From positions 2,852,001-2,916,000 of the forward strand of contig OZ316894.1 in assembly GCA_973895155.1 (NCBI GenBank): 64,000 bases of DNA, written 5' to 3'. Below the pieces are notes generated by a model. That model was not told the DNA's origin, did no database searches, and worked only from the letters and a program-made list of their open reading frames with translations. Below, one piece after another: positions 47,810 through 59,400 of the stretch; the first letter of the stretch is position 1, and the number at the start of each line of letters is the position of its first letter. A program made the position numbers and the translations under genes. Origin of the DNA: Marsupella aquatica. Lineage: Eukaryota; Marchantiophyta.

Positions 47810-47826
47810 TTCCTTAAATTGGGGTT
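47810..47826 (-). repeat. right terminal inverted repeat of the giant element
   Basis: TTCCTTAAATTGGGGTT on the plus strand is the exact complement of the left repeat. Host sequence ATATGCATCAC follows. Confidence 0.85.
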
Positions 47827-49827
47827 ATATGCATCACTTCCAAAAACTACCAAGCCATGATAGTCTGCTTGCTGCTTATAGCGCATCTCAAACGGTGTTT
47901 TGAAATTGATAGCACTAGAAGGAGAAAAATTTACCAAATAAGCTGCGGTATTGACAGCTTCTGCCCAAAATTCTTGTGGTAAACCTGATTGGCTCAACAT
48001 ACTCCGTGACCGCTCCAACAGTGTCCGATTAAGCCTCTCAGCGACACCATTCTGCTGCGGAGTATAAACTATGGTGAGATGGCGAGTTATCCCCTGTTCT
48101 GAACAGTACTCTTCAAATTCCATTGAAGTGTACTCCCCGCCATTGTCTGACCTCAGATTCTTCACCCTTGTATCCAAACACTTGATCGTGTTTCCAGTCT
48201 GATTCTCCACCTGGGCCTTCCACTTCTTAAAAATGGACAAGACATCAGACTTATGCGTCATGAAATAAATCCACACAAATCTTGAGTAATCATCAATAAA
48301 TGATACATAGTACAACTTTCCAGAGTGTGAGAGAGTCGGGGATGGACCCCACATGTCACTATGTATGTACTCAAGAACCGCTTTGGAACGATGAGTTCCA
48401 ACACCAAAAGCACGACGATGCTGCTTTCCAAGAATGCAATGCTCACAAAACTCTAATTTATAAGATTGCAAATCAGAAATGAGTTCATTCTTCCGTAAGA
48501 TAGCCAAACCCTTCTCACTCATGTGGCCTAGCCGTGAATGCCACAGTTGAGTCATCTCCTCGTGAGACTTGGTTACATTGGCCTCTCCACATACAATATT
48601 GCCCTGTAACACATACAAATTCTTTTGTCTACTCCCCTTCAAAATCACTGTCTCTCCTGACCTGACTTGAAGTTCACCATCAATAACGCTCCATTGATGA
48701 CCATTTGAATCCAACACACCGAGTGAAATCAGATTCTTACGCATACCAGGTACATACCTGACTCCGGACAATGTGTGCACAGCGCCATCAAACATTTGAA
48801 TCTTCACAGACCCAATTCCCTCAATTTGACAAGAGTGATCATTTCCCATCAGAATTGAACCGTTTGAAACAGAGTAAGAACTGAAAAACTCACGAATGTA
48901 ACAAATATAAAAAGAGCAAGCACAATCAAGAATCCACACATCATCTGCTCTCCTAGATGACGTGCACAGGGCATACCCCCGGCTTCATAAAACATACTCA
49001 TCATTGAGTAAATCAGCTTCTCCATCAGCCCTAGCCACATTTGCCGATGAAGTTTCTGCTGCCTTTCCCTTACAATCTCGCTTGAAGTGTCCAACTTGGT
49101 TGCACTTCCAACATGTCACCTGCCTACTCTGAGGGGATTTACCCTTGGACTTAGATCTGGATTTAGATCTAAACTGGGTTCTACGGTCCCCAGTTGGTCG
49201 CTGCATACTCCTCCCACGGTTAACATTGAGGGCAGCACCAGATGATGAAGGCTGTGACGTGATGTGCATCTTCTGCTGAAGATCATCACTAAGCAGAGAA
49301 CTTACCACGTCATTGTATGAAATGGTATCCCTATCACGATGCAACAACACTCGTGATAGGGACTGGTAAGATGGAGGCAATGAACTAAGAAGCTGCAGAG
49401 CCTTCGTCTCATCATTCAAAGTCTCCCCAAGGTTTTCCAAGTCAACGACCATGTCGTTGAAAGCATCCACATGGTCTTGCAACTTCGTACCGGATTCCTT
49501 CATCCTGAAACTCATCAGTTTGTAGGAAGTGTAGAGCCGGTTCGACAACTCCTTGCGGTGATACTTGCTCTGCAATTCCGCAAACAAGGATATGCAATCC
49601 TTATGTGCACCCAACTGCTTGATGATGGGAGGCATGAGATAGAGTGTAACACACCACACTCCCTGCTCCTGCATGCGGTCCCATTGTTTCTCATCAACAT
49701 CGTCTTCATGAGGGCTCAGCAGTTGGCCCATCCCTGACGCATAGAGCACTCCCTTCACCTGCTTCTCCCATAGCAAGTAGTCAGAGCGCCCATCATACTT
49801 TGTCACTTCATACTTGGGTCCCCCCAA
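47827..49827 (-). pseudogene. copia 2 gag and 5' half of pol (protease, integrase)
   Basis: From 49827 on the minus strand a gag frame (YDGRSDYLLWEKQVKGVL) runs to a CCHC zinc knuckle (CWKCNQVGHFKRDC) near 49075-49110. It then meets a TGA at about 48985, where CGA is the likely ancestor. The same frame continues with the protease (WILDCACS), the pre-integrase motif (LWHSRLGHMSEKG) and the integrase core (HSDMWGP, TPQQNGVAERLNRT). Host sequence ends at GSDAY, at 47827. Downstream codons that appear to continue the frame to 47719 belong to the inserted element's terminus. Confidence 0.93.
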
Positions 49828-50706
49828 GCTTGAAAGTCCCCATCTTCTTCTTTGGCACTACCGTGAGCTCCGGTAGTAGTACTGCTTCCTCCACCACACG
49901 CCGCACCAGTGATGGTATCGGTGTCACCTGCTCTTCCTCCTACTCCTCTCTCTGCCCCTGAAACCTCCACGGTGATCCTCGTGCTTCAAGTTCCATGTCT
50001 TCAAAAAACTCTTCCGAATCACTCATATGAGAAAATCACAAAAAATGTTGTTTTTCACAACTTCTCAAAAAACTTGAAACTCAACACCGCCGCGTAGTCC
50101 ACAAAGCTAGGAGTCCAATACTGAAAATCAAAATCAAAATCAAAATTTGACGGAAAAGTTATTCAAATTTCGGTCGAGGTGGGTAAAACCTTGGGAAACT
50201 CCCCCGGTTTGACCGCCTCAGGGAATAACCGAAATACCAAGTACAACCCGTTGTCGGAATTGCGATGTGATTGGTGTGCCGCATTACCAACTTCAATGCC
50301 TTGTCAACAACGAATGTTGATCAATTGCACTTGGTGCCGTCACCAAGTCCAACAAGGTAATTGATTTTGCTTAGCCTTCCTCTTTGCATCAAAGAGCCAA
50401 TCCCGGACTCAAAACAATCGTCTTGCCTCAATCTCTCCGTTGAGTCAAAACACTTGACGCTTCTCCTTCCGAGTCGATTGCCAACTTTCTTCAGAAAATC
50501 CAGAACGAAAAAAACTTAGATCTCTCTGCACCACGAGCTCCGTTCAGCGATTTTTTCACACCGTTAGAAAGCTCTTGCCCTGATCTATCCGTTGAGCCCA
50601 TAAACTCCAAGTTCCATGCGACGGAACTCCAGGAAATCCACTGACACTCAACGCTGGAAAAACCGTCATGAAATCCCATCACGAACACACGTCACCTCCC
50701 AAGCAT
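49828..50706 (-). other. copia 2 leader (5' untranslated region)
   Basis: About 880 bases lie between the primer site and the gag start. Only short frames are present. A short AAATCA repeat lies at about 50125-50145. No further gene is evident. Confidence 0.6.
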
Positions 50707-50718
50707 GCTCTGATACCA
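50707..50718 (-). promoter_or_regulatory. primer-binding site of copia 2
   Basis: On the minus strand this is TGGTATCAGAGC, two bases inside the 5' LTR, complementary to initiator methionine tRNA. It is the same primer type as copia 1. Confidence 0.92.
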
Positions 50719-50720
50719 AT

Positions 50721-51087
50721 TGTTGAGCATAGACGACGATCGCAACGGCAAGCCCATGAACCATCCAACGCACAATAGTCGACACAAGAGATACGTGGTT
50801 CACCTCCTTGAGGCTACGTCCACGGGAACACACAAGAGAGCTTTACTGAACTCTAAGCCCGTCGGCTATACCGAGTGTCCACAGTGTAAGCTCTCCCTAT
50901 CTCTCAAGTGGCTCCATAACAATGAGCCTTGGTTCTTCCTCTCCAAGCACACATGCCTCTTATGATATAGTGTGCAACTTAGTTGTACCTAACCACATAG
51001 TTGTACCTAATCACGTAGTTGTACCAACCCACGTTGTTATACCAACCACGTCATACCTAACCTAGACGTAAGAGTAAATACCCAACA
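50721..51087 (-). repeat. 5' LTR of copia 2
   Basis: This is the partner of 22354-22720, with the same length and ends. The target duplicate CATTA follows at 51088-51092. Confidence 0.95.
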
Positions 51088-51092
51088 CATTA

Positions 51093-54000
51093 CAAAATGG
51101 ACGGCAAAGATCGTAAACTCAACAAAATCAACGGCTAGGAAGGCTTGGATTTGTTTAATTTGTCATTTGAAAAATATTAACCCATTTGCGAAACGGACAG
51201 AACCCATCCATAGCTCTATTTGAGATCTTTCTTTTGAGCCATAGATTGGCCATTATGATGGACGGACAAGATTTCCGGAGATAAGAAATGGAGACGGCTC
51301 AGATCGACTCTTCCCCTGATTTTATTAGCCAAGGGGTCCACGAACTAATTGATAAGAGCATACAAACACTTATCAAGAGTAAGTGCTTATAAAGTATGGT
51401 TTAGCCAAATGATTCCAGCACTGTGTGCTCTTAGAAAATACGCTTCAAAAGCATCTATCCCGTGTTAAACAAAAAGGGGAGAAGAGAATGCCCTGCGCTA
51501 ATTGAGGGTAAGCATTTATGGAGTGTGTGTTTAAACAAAGCCCATTGTATACGGTAATTTGTTCGTATCTCTCAGGTCCCAGATGGTGGGCATCTGGGAA
51601 TCATGACAGAATCCAAGTAAGCCTAACATTTAATGAAACATTTACTGATATGAGAGGGGAAACAAGTAACCTACTCTTCAAATTCATACTCACATTTTAT
51701 CATTCAAATAAGTCACACCTCATGATATGCAATCTACAATATGTGTAAGCAATCTTTGATGTCTGAAAGCTTTTTACTCCCTTTGAAATATGACATTTTG
51801 TGCCTATCTGCAAACATTACCCAAAAAAAAACTTTAATCAAAGGAAAGCTGTTATTCTTGATTTTCTTTTCATTTGCATGTCTTCACAATAAACTTGTTT
51901 TTTCACCATTTTTGGCGTTGCCATGTGCAAAATATTTCAGACAAAGTAAGCATTCCACCTAGCATTTAGGCCCATCATTTTTCCATGTAGGGTGAATAGT
52001 CACCATAAGTGAATGGCCCCCAAATTCTTGTCAAGTGAACTACAACCATTTTCATGTAGCATCCTAAATAAAAAGGTCTTTCATTATACTTTCCACATTT
52101 AATCTCAAAAGGGAATCTTGCCTATATGTTTTGTAAAGATGATAGGTAACATTTCCAAGGGATTGCATTGGTTTCACTTCGAAACAAATCAAACCTACTT
52201 TTTTCGTTTAAATTTTTTCGCTTAAATTTTTTCGCTGTTCACTGCGTTAGAGTTTAGTCTTTGTGTTATACGTACTAATGATGTGTACTCTACAAGGCAT
52301 CATTATGTATCTGGTTAAAAGCGCCCTGTCCATGACAAAACATGGATCCCTAGATACCATTTTTAGTATCTTTGCCCTGAATTTGTGGACCAAAGTCTCA
52401 CAGTAGAGGAAAAAATGTGAAAAAGGGAAAAGTCTTGGACACTTCTCCTTTTATGGGTCCAGTGGTGGTTAAAAGTCAACAAGAGTGCCCTTGCTTCCAG
52501 CTTCATCAATCTTACATGCATTCTTTCCAATGCAACTCGCTTCATAGTGGCATGTTGGCTAATCAGAGCATAGAATGTGGATAAACAGCTCAGTTGATAT
52601 TAAGGGATTTGCATGAATGCATTGAAGTTCAGTTCAAAAGGCTTTTGGTGGGGAGTTTATTTTTAGGACAAGTGCCCGCTACCGTTAGAATTGTCAAAGC
52701 ATGTTTGGTTGGTTAAATGTAACCTCAAGGCATTCCAGTTCTATTGTAAGTTGGATGTGTACTTGTTATTACTGTCTATGGAGTTCAATTGGCAGAGTAT
52801 TGATTGTCATTGTACAAGACAATTGTTATCAAACAATATTGCATTGACTACTAGTATTTATATGGGACAAGCTCAATCCCCGTGCGTTGCACAAAAGATG
52901 TCGTGACACTCAAGATATCGATAAGAGAAAAGATGTCATGACGCCCAAGATGTAGTTAAGAGAAAAGATGTCGGTCACCCAAGATGTCGTTAAGAGAAAA
53001 GATGTTATTAAATACAAAGTCATCCATAATTAAAGTGATGTTGTTAGTCATATATGTTGTCAAGTCTCCGTTGCACGAAATATGTTGTTGCGTAAATACA
53101 TTGTTGCATTTAAAATATTGTTAAATAAAAGATATCGTTAAGTAAATATGTGGTTGCTCAAAAGGGGTCGTTGCGCAAGAGATGTAGTTTACTAAAAGAT
53201 GTCGTTCGGCAAAAGATGTCTGCGTAATAGATGACATTGTGCTAAAGATGTAGTTGAAAAACATCATGGTGCAAAATATATCTTTGGTAGAAAGATCTCA
53301 TTGCGGTAAGAAAATTGTCGAGTGAAAGATGTCATGACACAAAGAGAGGCGACAACCACCACCAAGTACAACAAAATGAGAATGAATGTTTTAATTGTTT
53401 TTGTAATTTATATCTTTTTAACTCTTCCTTCTTTTTCACTATTTTTCTTGTCTTGTCTTTGTCTCATTGATTAGATTGTGCACTATTTTCTTGATTATGT
53501 AATATATCTGTCATTAAACTCCTCTCATGATGTCACCATGCAGCACTTCCTTTGCATGGATGATATGGCATGGGGCATAGTATGGCATGCTGGTAGAGGC
53601 AGGAGCATGGGGTAGCATGGATGGTAAATGGGAAGATGTTGTACTTTTATTGCTTGGAAAAGTGGGTTCACACAAAACATAATTATATTCTCTTATTCCT
53701 TTCTCTTTTTACAGTTACCTTTTCTTTCACTCAAAAAGCCTCTCCAAATTTGAATGACGATCACTTTAAAAAGTGGAGCAACTGTGTATTATAGGAGTTA
53801 ATGGATCCCTGCTGGTTTTCACTCATGGACAACAAGCATATTGCTTGTGATTACAAGAATATGGTTTAAAGAAAGCACACAAGTCCCACTTCTTTCTTCA
53901 AATAGAAAAGCTATGTTGACCCATGTATGCAGGGAAACGTAGGATTGGAGAGATCATATGCCCCCTAAAACTGTATGTATGACTTTCCTCATATTTTCAG

Positions 54001-54260
54001 GGCTGATGGATGTTTATGAGGGTACCGTCTGTACCTCACTGCTTGTGTATCTTCAAGGCATATATAGTGGTATCAAAGGTACACAAGAGACACTTGACAC
54101 TTTTACTGAGACATAATTTTTTCACACGTGGAGACAACTGAGTGGGCAAGGAGCTTGAGATATCAACACACTACCTTAAAGTATACAAAGCAAAACATAG
54201 GGTCTAGGTGTTACCCGAGCACTCAAACATCTTCAATCTTGACAACATCTGGTAACTCTA
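51093..54260. other. no supported gene
   Basis: AT-rich DNA with short frames only (for example plus 51518-51748 and 51741-51962). Bases 51211-51277 repeat the sequence found at 22289-22353 before copia 2. Two short TTTTTTCGCTTAAATTT-like steps lie near 52200-52230. Confidence 0.4.
52890..53345. repeat. degenerate short-period array (AAGATGTCGTT-like)
   Basis: The core AGATGT, often AAAAGATGTCGTT or CAAGATGTAGTT, recurs every 15-35 bases through about 450 bp with many substitutions. It is an old minisatellite-like array without coding capacity. Confidence 0.8.
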
Positions 54261-54270
54261 CTTTCTCCCA

Positions 54271-54515
54271 GTCTTCCTTCTCTTCTCTTCTCTTCTCTTC
54301 TCTTCTCTTCTCTTCCTCTTTCTCCCTCTCCTTCCCCTCCTCCCTCTCCTTGTTCTAGCTCCTCTCCTGCTCTTCTTTCTCCTCCCACTCCTCTCTCTCT
54401 CTGCTGACTCTCTCTTTCTCCTTCCCTCACTCTCTAATTTCTCCCTCTCCTTTTTTTTTTCTCCCTCTCCCTTCTTCCTTCTTCCTCCTTGCTCTCGCTC
54501 CCCTCCCTCTCCTAT
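54271..54515. repeat. CT-rich microsatellite
   Basis: (CTTCT)n at about 54271-54316 is followed by a long CT-rich tract. The open frames on both strands here are low-complexity by-products. Confidence 0.9.
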
Positions 54516-56470
54516 TTCTCTTACCTCTCTCTCTTCTTCCCATCAATGAATCCAATTTTTCATTGTTCAGGTCAAAACTATTTATTTAAAACCCTCCGGT
54601 ACCTCTCCACTGGCCGATCTCTGGAGTTGTGTTGCTCCTTCTGTAGTAGTCAAATGTCTTGTTTGGCTCCCTTGGTGCCAGCCTTTCCGGTCCCTTTGGT
54701 CCTGCTCCCCTCCCAAAAAAAAACCCAAAAAAAAAACACTGTGCCCACCCGTGGTGTATGTTGGTTTTTTGAATGAATTTCAATGAATTTTTTCGAGGGG
54801 GGAAAAACAAAACATAGGCCGGGAAAGAACTCGCCCAACTACTGTACTTACCAAATGCGATAAAAGATTATTGGGATGTCTTTGGTGCGAGACTGCGAGG
54901 CATTTTTGGTCAGGTCACCTACAGACCGGAGCCCTGTTTGTGGGGGGAATCTCCAGCAGCACCTGTCTTGAATCAGAGGACCGAATTCCCAGTCAGTAGT
55001 TGCTCCATCTACCGTCTGCTTCGTCCAGGTGCCACGCCGACGGTGCACATCGATTTTGGCTCATCTAACGGGTGTAGTGGTCAAATATTCCCAAAGAAAG
55101 ATCTAGACCTTCCATTTTCTCCATATCGATTTCGACGTACGATACCAATTTCCTCCTGCAGTCACGCCAACGGCGTACATGATCCCCTATGATCCAACGG
55201 CGTGAACGATCCCCTATGATCCAACGGGTTTAGATATCAATCACTCTCAAGGAAAGACCTACACCGTTTATTTCATCGGTATGACTGTGATGAAGATACC
55301 GTCGACATTGAGGGCATGGATTGTGTGAGATCTAACGGTCATTGCTGTGAAATGTTATCGTAGGAAGATCGTGACCGTTTCGTCTCGCAGGGTTGAAATG
55401 ACTGCATAGAGATGCACCGTCGTTCGAAATCGTCCGAAGGAGTGACTGCTCGACGGTGCTTCGACGGGGCCCGGCCCAGTGGCTGCGTGACAATTGGCGG
55501 GTTGCGATTCTTGGAGGGAGGTAGGAGTGGGGGGAGGGGAACGAGAGGGAGAAAGCGAGAAAGAGAGGGAAAGGGTGGAGAAGACGACGAGAAAGTTGAG
55601 AAAAAGGAAGGGGGAGATGTTGGAGAGACGGGGCAAGGAATCTCAGCGGGGCAGCGGGGCTGGCGAGGCGGAATGTGTGAGGAGGACGGGCGAATAGTGA
55701 ACGCAGAGATTTTTGGGAATGTTGGCATTGCCGAGATCAGGAAGATGTGCGACGATTCCCGGAGGCGTTTTCGAGGATTAATTTGCAAATTTTCCTAGCG
55801 AAAACATGAGAAACTAAATACGTCTGAGAATGAATAGTCAATCAATTTCGGGCTGGAGTAGGGCTGATTGATTAGTAGTGCGGGAAGGGCAGACGGCTTT
55901 GAGGGCGCTGTATTCGACTGCATTGAGTGCACACTGACTAAGTACAGGGCTGGCAGGCATTATTTAAGGTTTTCTGGACTGTTGTTTGTTGATTATGATT
56001 GTTTGTCTGGTGGGGAATGAGACCGGAAGGGGATTGTTCCATTTATGTGCTTTTCCTGGTCGGTGTCTGATACGATCGAGGAGAAAAGCAGTGACTGCCC
56101 AGTGAGTCCAGTGATCATCATACTCCTGGCGTTTCGATTGGTGCAAGGTTTATTTAAGGGCAGCAATTTGGGGTTTCGTGAGATCGACCTGCAACCAGTT
56201 GAATCTCAACGACAGCAAACGAGAGTTTTGCAGCGTCTGTCTGTCTCTGTCTGCCTCCCTTCGTTCTTCGTTCTTAGGAGTTCGAGCGTAGCAGAGATGG
56301 GTGTTGATAATTATGGGTAGTAAGGGGTAGTAATCCCCTTCCGTTAATTCAAACTGAAGTCTCGTTTGAGTTCGCTCGTTCAGATTCTTATAGAGAACTG
56401 GATTCGTTCCGCAGTGAATCAGTGAGAGAGAAATATTGTCTGTGAAAGAGAGAGTATCATTACTATCATT
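54516..56470. other. upstream region of the phosphofructokinase gene, no other gene supported
   Basis: Frames at plus 55412-55798 and minus 55339-55788 are Gly/Arg/Glu-rich or Pro/Ser-rich and overlap a GA-rich tract, so they are not persuasive. A pair of near-identical 17-base blocks (GATCCCCTATGATCCAACG) lies near 55181 and 55209. The last 300 bases carry CT- and GA-rich runs expected of a plant 5' leader. Confidence 0.45.
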
Positions 56471-59400
56471 ATGGCATCTGCACTGATGTTATCTTCTCCA
56501 GTACATGCACCTTCTGCAATTGTGTGCCGAACGAACCAGTTGGACATTAGACTCAATTCCGCCTGTAACTTGCAATTGTGTCGAAGTGCGACCTCTGTTC
56601 TCTTCAACAACACCCTGAGAGCCCACAAACAATTGCAGACGAGAACAGCGGGGAGGAGTAGGAGCAACGTGGTGTTTAATGTCATCAGCACTGACAGGCC
56701 TGGCTCTGGGTGGGAGGCAGTCGAGGATCACTATCCTGACACGACCGAGGACGAGTTTTCTAAAAAATTCAAGCTTCCTCATGTCACTGATCTCTTCCCG
56801 GCCCAAGCTCTTCGCTCCACTTTCTGTACCAAGAGCAGGTAATCAACCAACATTCTCTTTTGGCTTGTATTGGACCGATTTGGAAACACCAGAATTTTCA
56901 CAACAGCTTGTTTTGGTATATGTATCGACCAATCACTCAACTTGGCCTTTAGGGCTAGTCTAGAGTATAATTTTGAGAGCGGAGGATGGAATTCTGTGTC
57001 ATCTTGTGCGCAATTAGAGCCCGAATCAGTGTGTTTGATGTGCTGTGCTTTAACGAGTTTTCGGTCTAAATCATTTAAACCTCCCTGAAGATACCACACC
57101 CAGCCTTATTGACGAGTCGTCTTGCTTGCTAGCATCTCCGAATCGATAGTTTCGTCACACACAAGCACCTGAAGTAGACACTGCAGCCACTAGAATTTCA
57201 TACTTACGTCATTTATGTGGGTCGAGTTTCTTCCCAAGAAAGTGCGTCATTGTCACGTCCTCATGAATGATTTACTACACGCATTCTCCACTCCGACTCT
57301 GGAATTCGCCAAGGTGGAACAATCCCTGCAGTCATTGTTGTAAGCAGGCTCTCAACGGAGCATTAGACGTCGGTGAATTCTCCAGAATATTTGTCTCCAG
57401 AGAGTCTCAAAGACGGAGGAACAGAACTTTTATTACCTAGTACGCATGATTTGAAGAGAGGCAGGTTGAGAACGTTAGTTTGGTCAGCGTTGGTCATCGA
57501 TCTTCAGAAAGCGTGGTAGACGTAATGAATTGTTGCAGGATACAGGTAGGAAATTCAGGCTTACTCAAAAATCTCAGTTCGCCCAGGTCTAATCAATTGA
57601 TCAAGAGTCCAGTTCCACATGATGTGGAACTAACTTCATGACTTTTTGAAGGGTTCGTAGAATATGAGGTAGTTTAATTGCTGGCTCGTGCTACTGAGAA
57701 TTTACGCGAGCGTTTTACTTTCAGGATTGCTTTCAAGTGTAAGGCAATCAGTGCAGTTCTGTATACACAGATGGAAACATGCTATCGACAATGTGGTACT
57801 CATGTTTGGGACGTGATGGAACTATAATTGAACGTATGAAGTGTTCTCTCTATAGCAAATGTGTTTGTGCCATACACTTTTCAGAAGAGAAGGTTTGAAG
57901 GAACGAATGCATGCGCAACATAACCGAGCTGGAGAGATCGAGCGAAAAAAGACCTCCTCACGGAAGGCAAAGCAACCACTGATTGTCAGCTCACTAATAG
58001 AAGTTTGTTTCTCTCGCGGTGTCGTTGAGCAGCTGCCCGCTGCCAGTTTCACCTGTTGATGTCTTGAACAGGTGGGAGGACCTGGGCAAGGTGTTCGTGC
58101 ACGACGAAGATAGAGTCCTTCTCAAGGTGCGAATTCCATGCCATAATTTTCTTCACCAACTTTCTCTCTCTGCCTGTCTGTTTCGATCTTACATACTATA
58201 ATGTAACTTACACCCCATAAACTACACATTGTCGGACCGAGTCGTTCACCCTATTAGTCTGTAGTCTGTACTGTATTCGGCCACTTTAACCGCAGTTAAA
58301 TGGGTAGGTTTCAGATCGACGGTTCACTGTCGACTTTGAGCATATTTACCGCCACCATCACCGTTGATCTTTGTCAAGTCCTCCGCTGGGCAGACCTAAC
58401 ACGCGCGGTCAAAAGTGTTGAGCTACCCCGTGCATGCATGGAGGGCGTCACTGGAGTTCCGTGGGAACCGTCGTGTTCCATGGAGGTTCCGAGCGTCACC
58501 CTCTGTTTGAAGCATTCTTCACGCTGGTCATGGGAGGGAGGAGTGTGACTCTGTCCTGCTTGTGTGATTTTCCCTTTTTGCTGCCCTTCGTCTGTTGGGG
58601 TTTGTCTCCTGCTTTTGTGATGTCCCTAATTTTGCTGGCCTTTGTTTTTTGTGGGGTCCCTGGGTCCCTGGGTCTCTTGTTTTTTGTCTTTTTAGTTTCC
58701 CCTTCTTAGAAAAGCTGGTCACTTACAGTAACTATTTGTCACCTTTCCACAAGCTATATTCTGTTTCGTCCCAAGTTTATATTTCTGTTATGTACTCTCA
58801 AAAATCTGGTAGAATATTTTGGATTACTGGTTCCAGTTTTGAGATCCCATCAAAACCCACTTGGTTCGAGTCAATCAACTATGAAATATTGTTGTCTTAC
58901 GAGTTATTCTCACATGCAACCAACCAAACTCCGGCACGTTTGGTTATCAACGCATAAGTCTGAAAAACCTAGGAATCTCCTCTCTCTCCTGGGATCCCCC
59001 CTCTACGATGCTATATTCCTTGTGGCAAAAACCTCTCCCCTTGATTTCAATTCAAACCGTGTGCTAGTGTTAGCTTTTCTTGGAATCCCCTGCAGAATTG
59101 GCAGTATCCCCAAATTTCGCTCCTCACATATTTCTGTAGACAGAACTTGTTCGACTCAGGCATTCACTATCGTTAGTGGGGCCAAAGGTTATTGGTTTTA
59201 GTGCTTCTGGACAAATTACTGTCTAGGACACTCCTGTGCAGTGTACTCCATAACTCTACCAGACCTTCAATTTGTTGCTCCAAGACTTTTAGATTTTTTG
59301 TTATTGTCGGGGCTGAGATATATAATTGATCACCCTTAAATTGAAAAGTGTTATTTGATGGACCTCATAGCCCCTTGAAATTTTGGGTTTGTTGATCAAC

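Larger units (their letters stand above)
25032..47826. mobile_element. giant TIR DNA element (22.8 kb) with transposase-like gene and cargo
   Basis: The ends are inverted copies of AACCCCAATTTAAGGAA (25032-25048 and the complement at 47810-47826). Similarity then decays over about 60 bp (both continue to ATTCC and CTAAATATTATTA with a 3-base offset). The host copia 2 frame reads GSDAY up to one edge and resumes with ALTPKAE at the other, so the insertion point is the palindrome GCATATGC, with ATAT probably duplicated. Inside are a DUF7869-type transposase-like gene on the minus strand, and on the plus strand a zinc-ribbon gene, F-box-like modules, a ParB/methyltransferase-like gene and a Ulp1-HAD gene. 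The same near-palindromic motif runs through the whole insert and is not seen in the flanks, which argues that it is one unit rather than several nested insertions. I do not recognise a described superfamily with this combination. Confidence 0.78.
22354..51087 (-). mobile_element. Ty1/copia LTR retrotransposon split by a giant insertion (copia 2)
   Basis: The element runs right to left, with its 5' LTR at 50721-51087 and its 3' LTR at 22354-22720, both 367 bp. The target duplication CATTA is present at 22349-22353 and 51088-51092, which proves that the two halves belong together. The LTRs differ at about four positions. Gag, protease and integrase lie at 49827-47827; the rest of integrase, RT and RNase H lie at 25031-22911. 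The 22.8 kb between belong to another element. Removing that insert restores the reading order across a Tyr codon in the post-integrase region. Besides the insertion the frame carries stops and a frameshift, so this copy is dead. Confidence 0.95.

Noticed and set aside
47719-47826. C-terminal extension of the copia 2 integrase frame (NPNLRKTKLWK...)
   Set aside because: This part reads into the terminal repeat of the giant element. The true copia continuation (ALTPKAE) is on the other side of the insertion.
55339-55798. Overlapping 128- and 149-codon frames on opposite strands
   Set aside because: Both are low-complexity (Gly/Arg/Glu and Pro/Ser) over a GA-rich tract upstream of PFK, with no domain or splice support.
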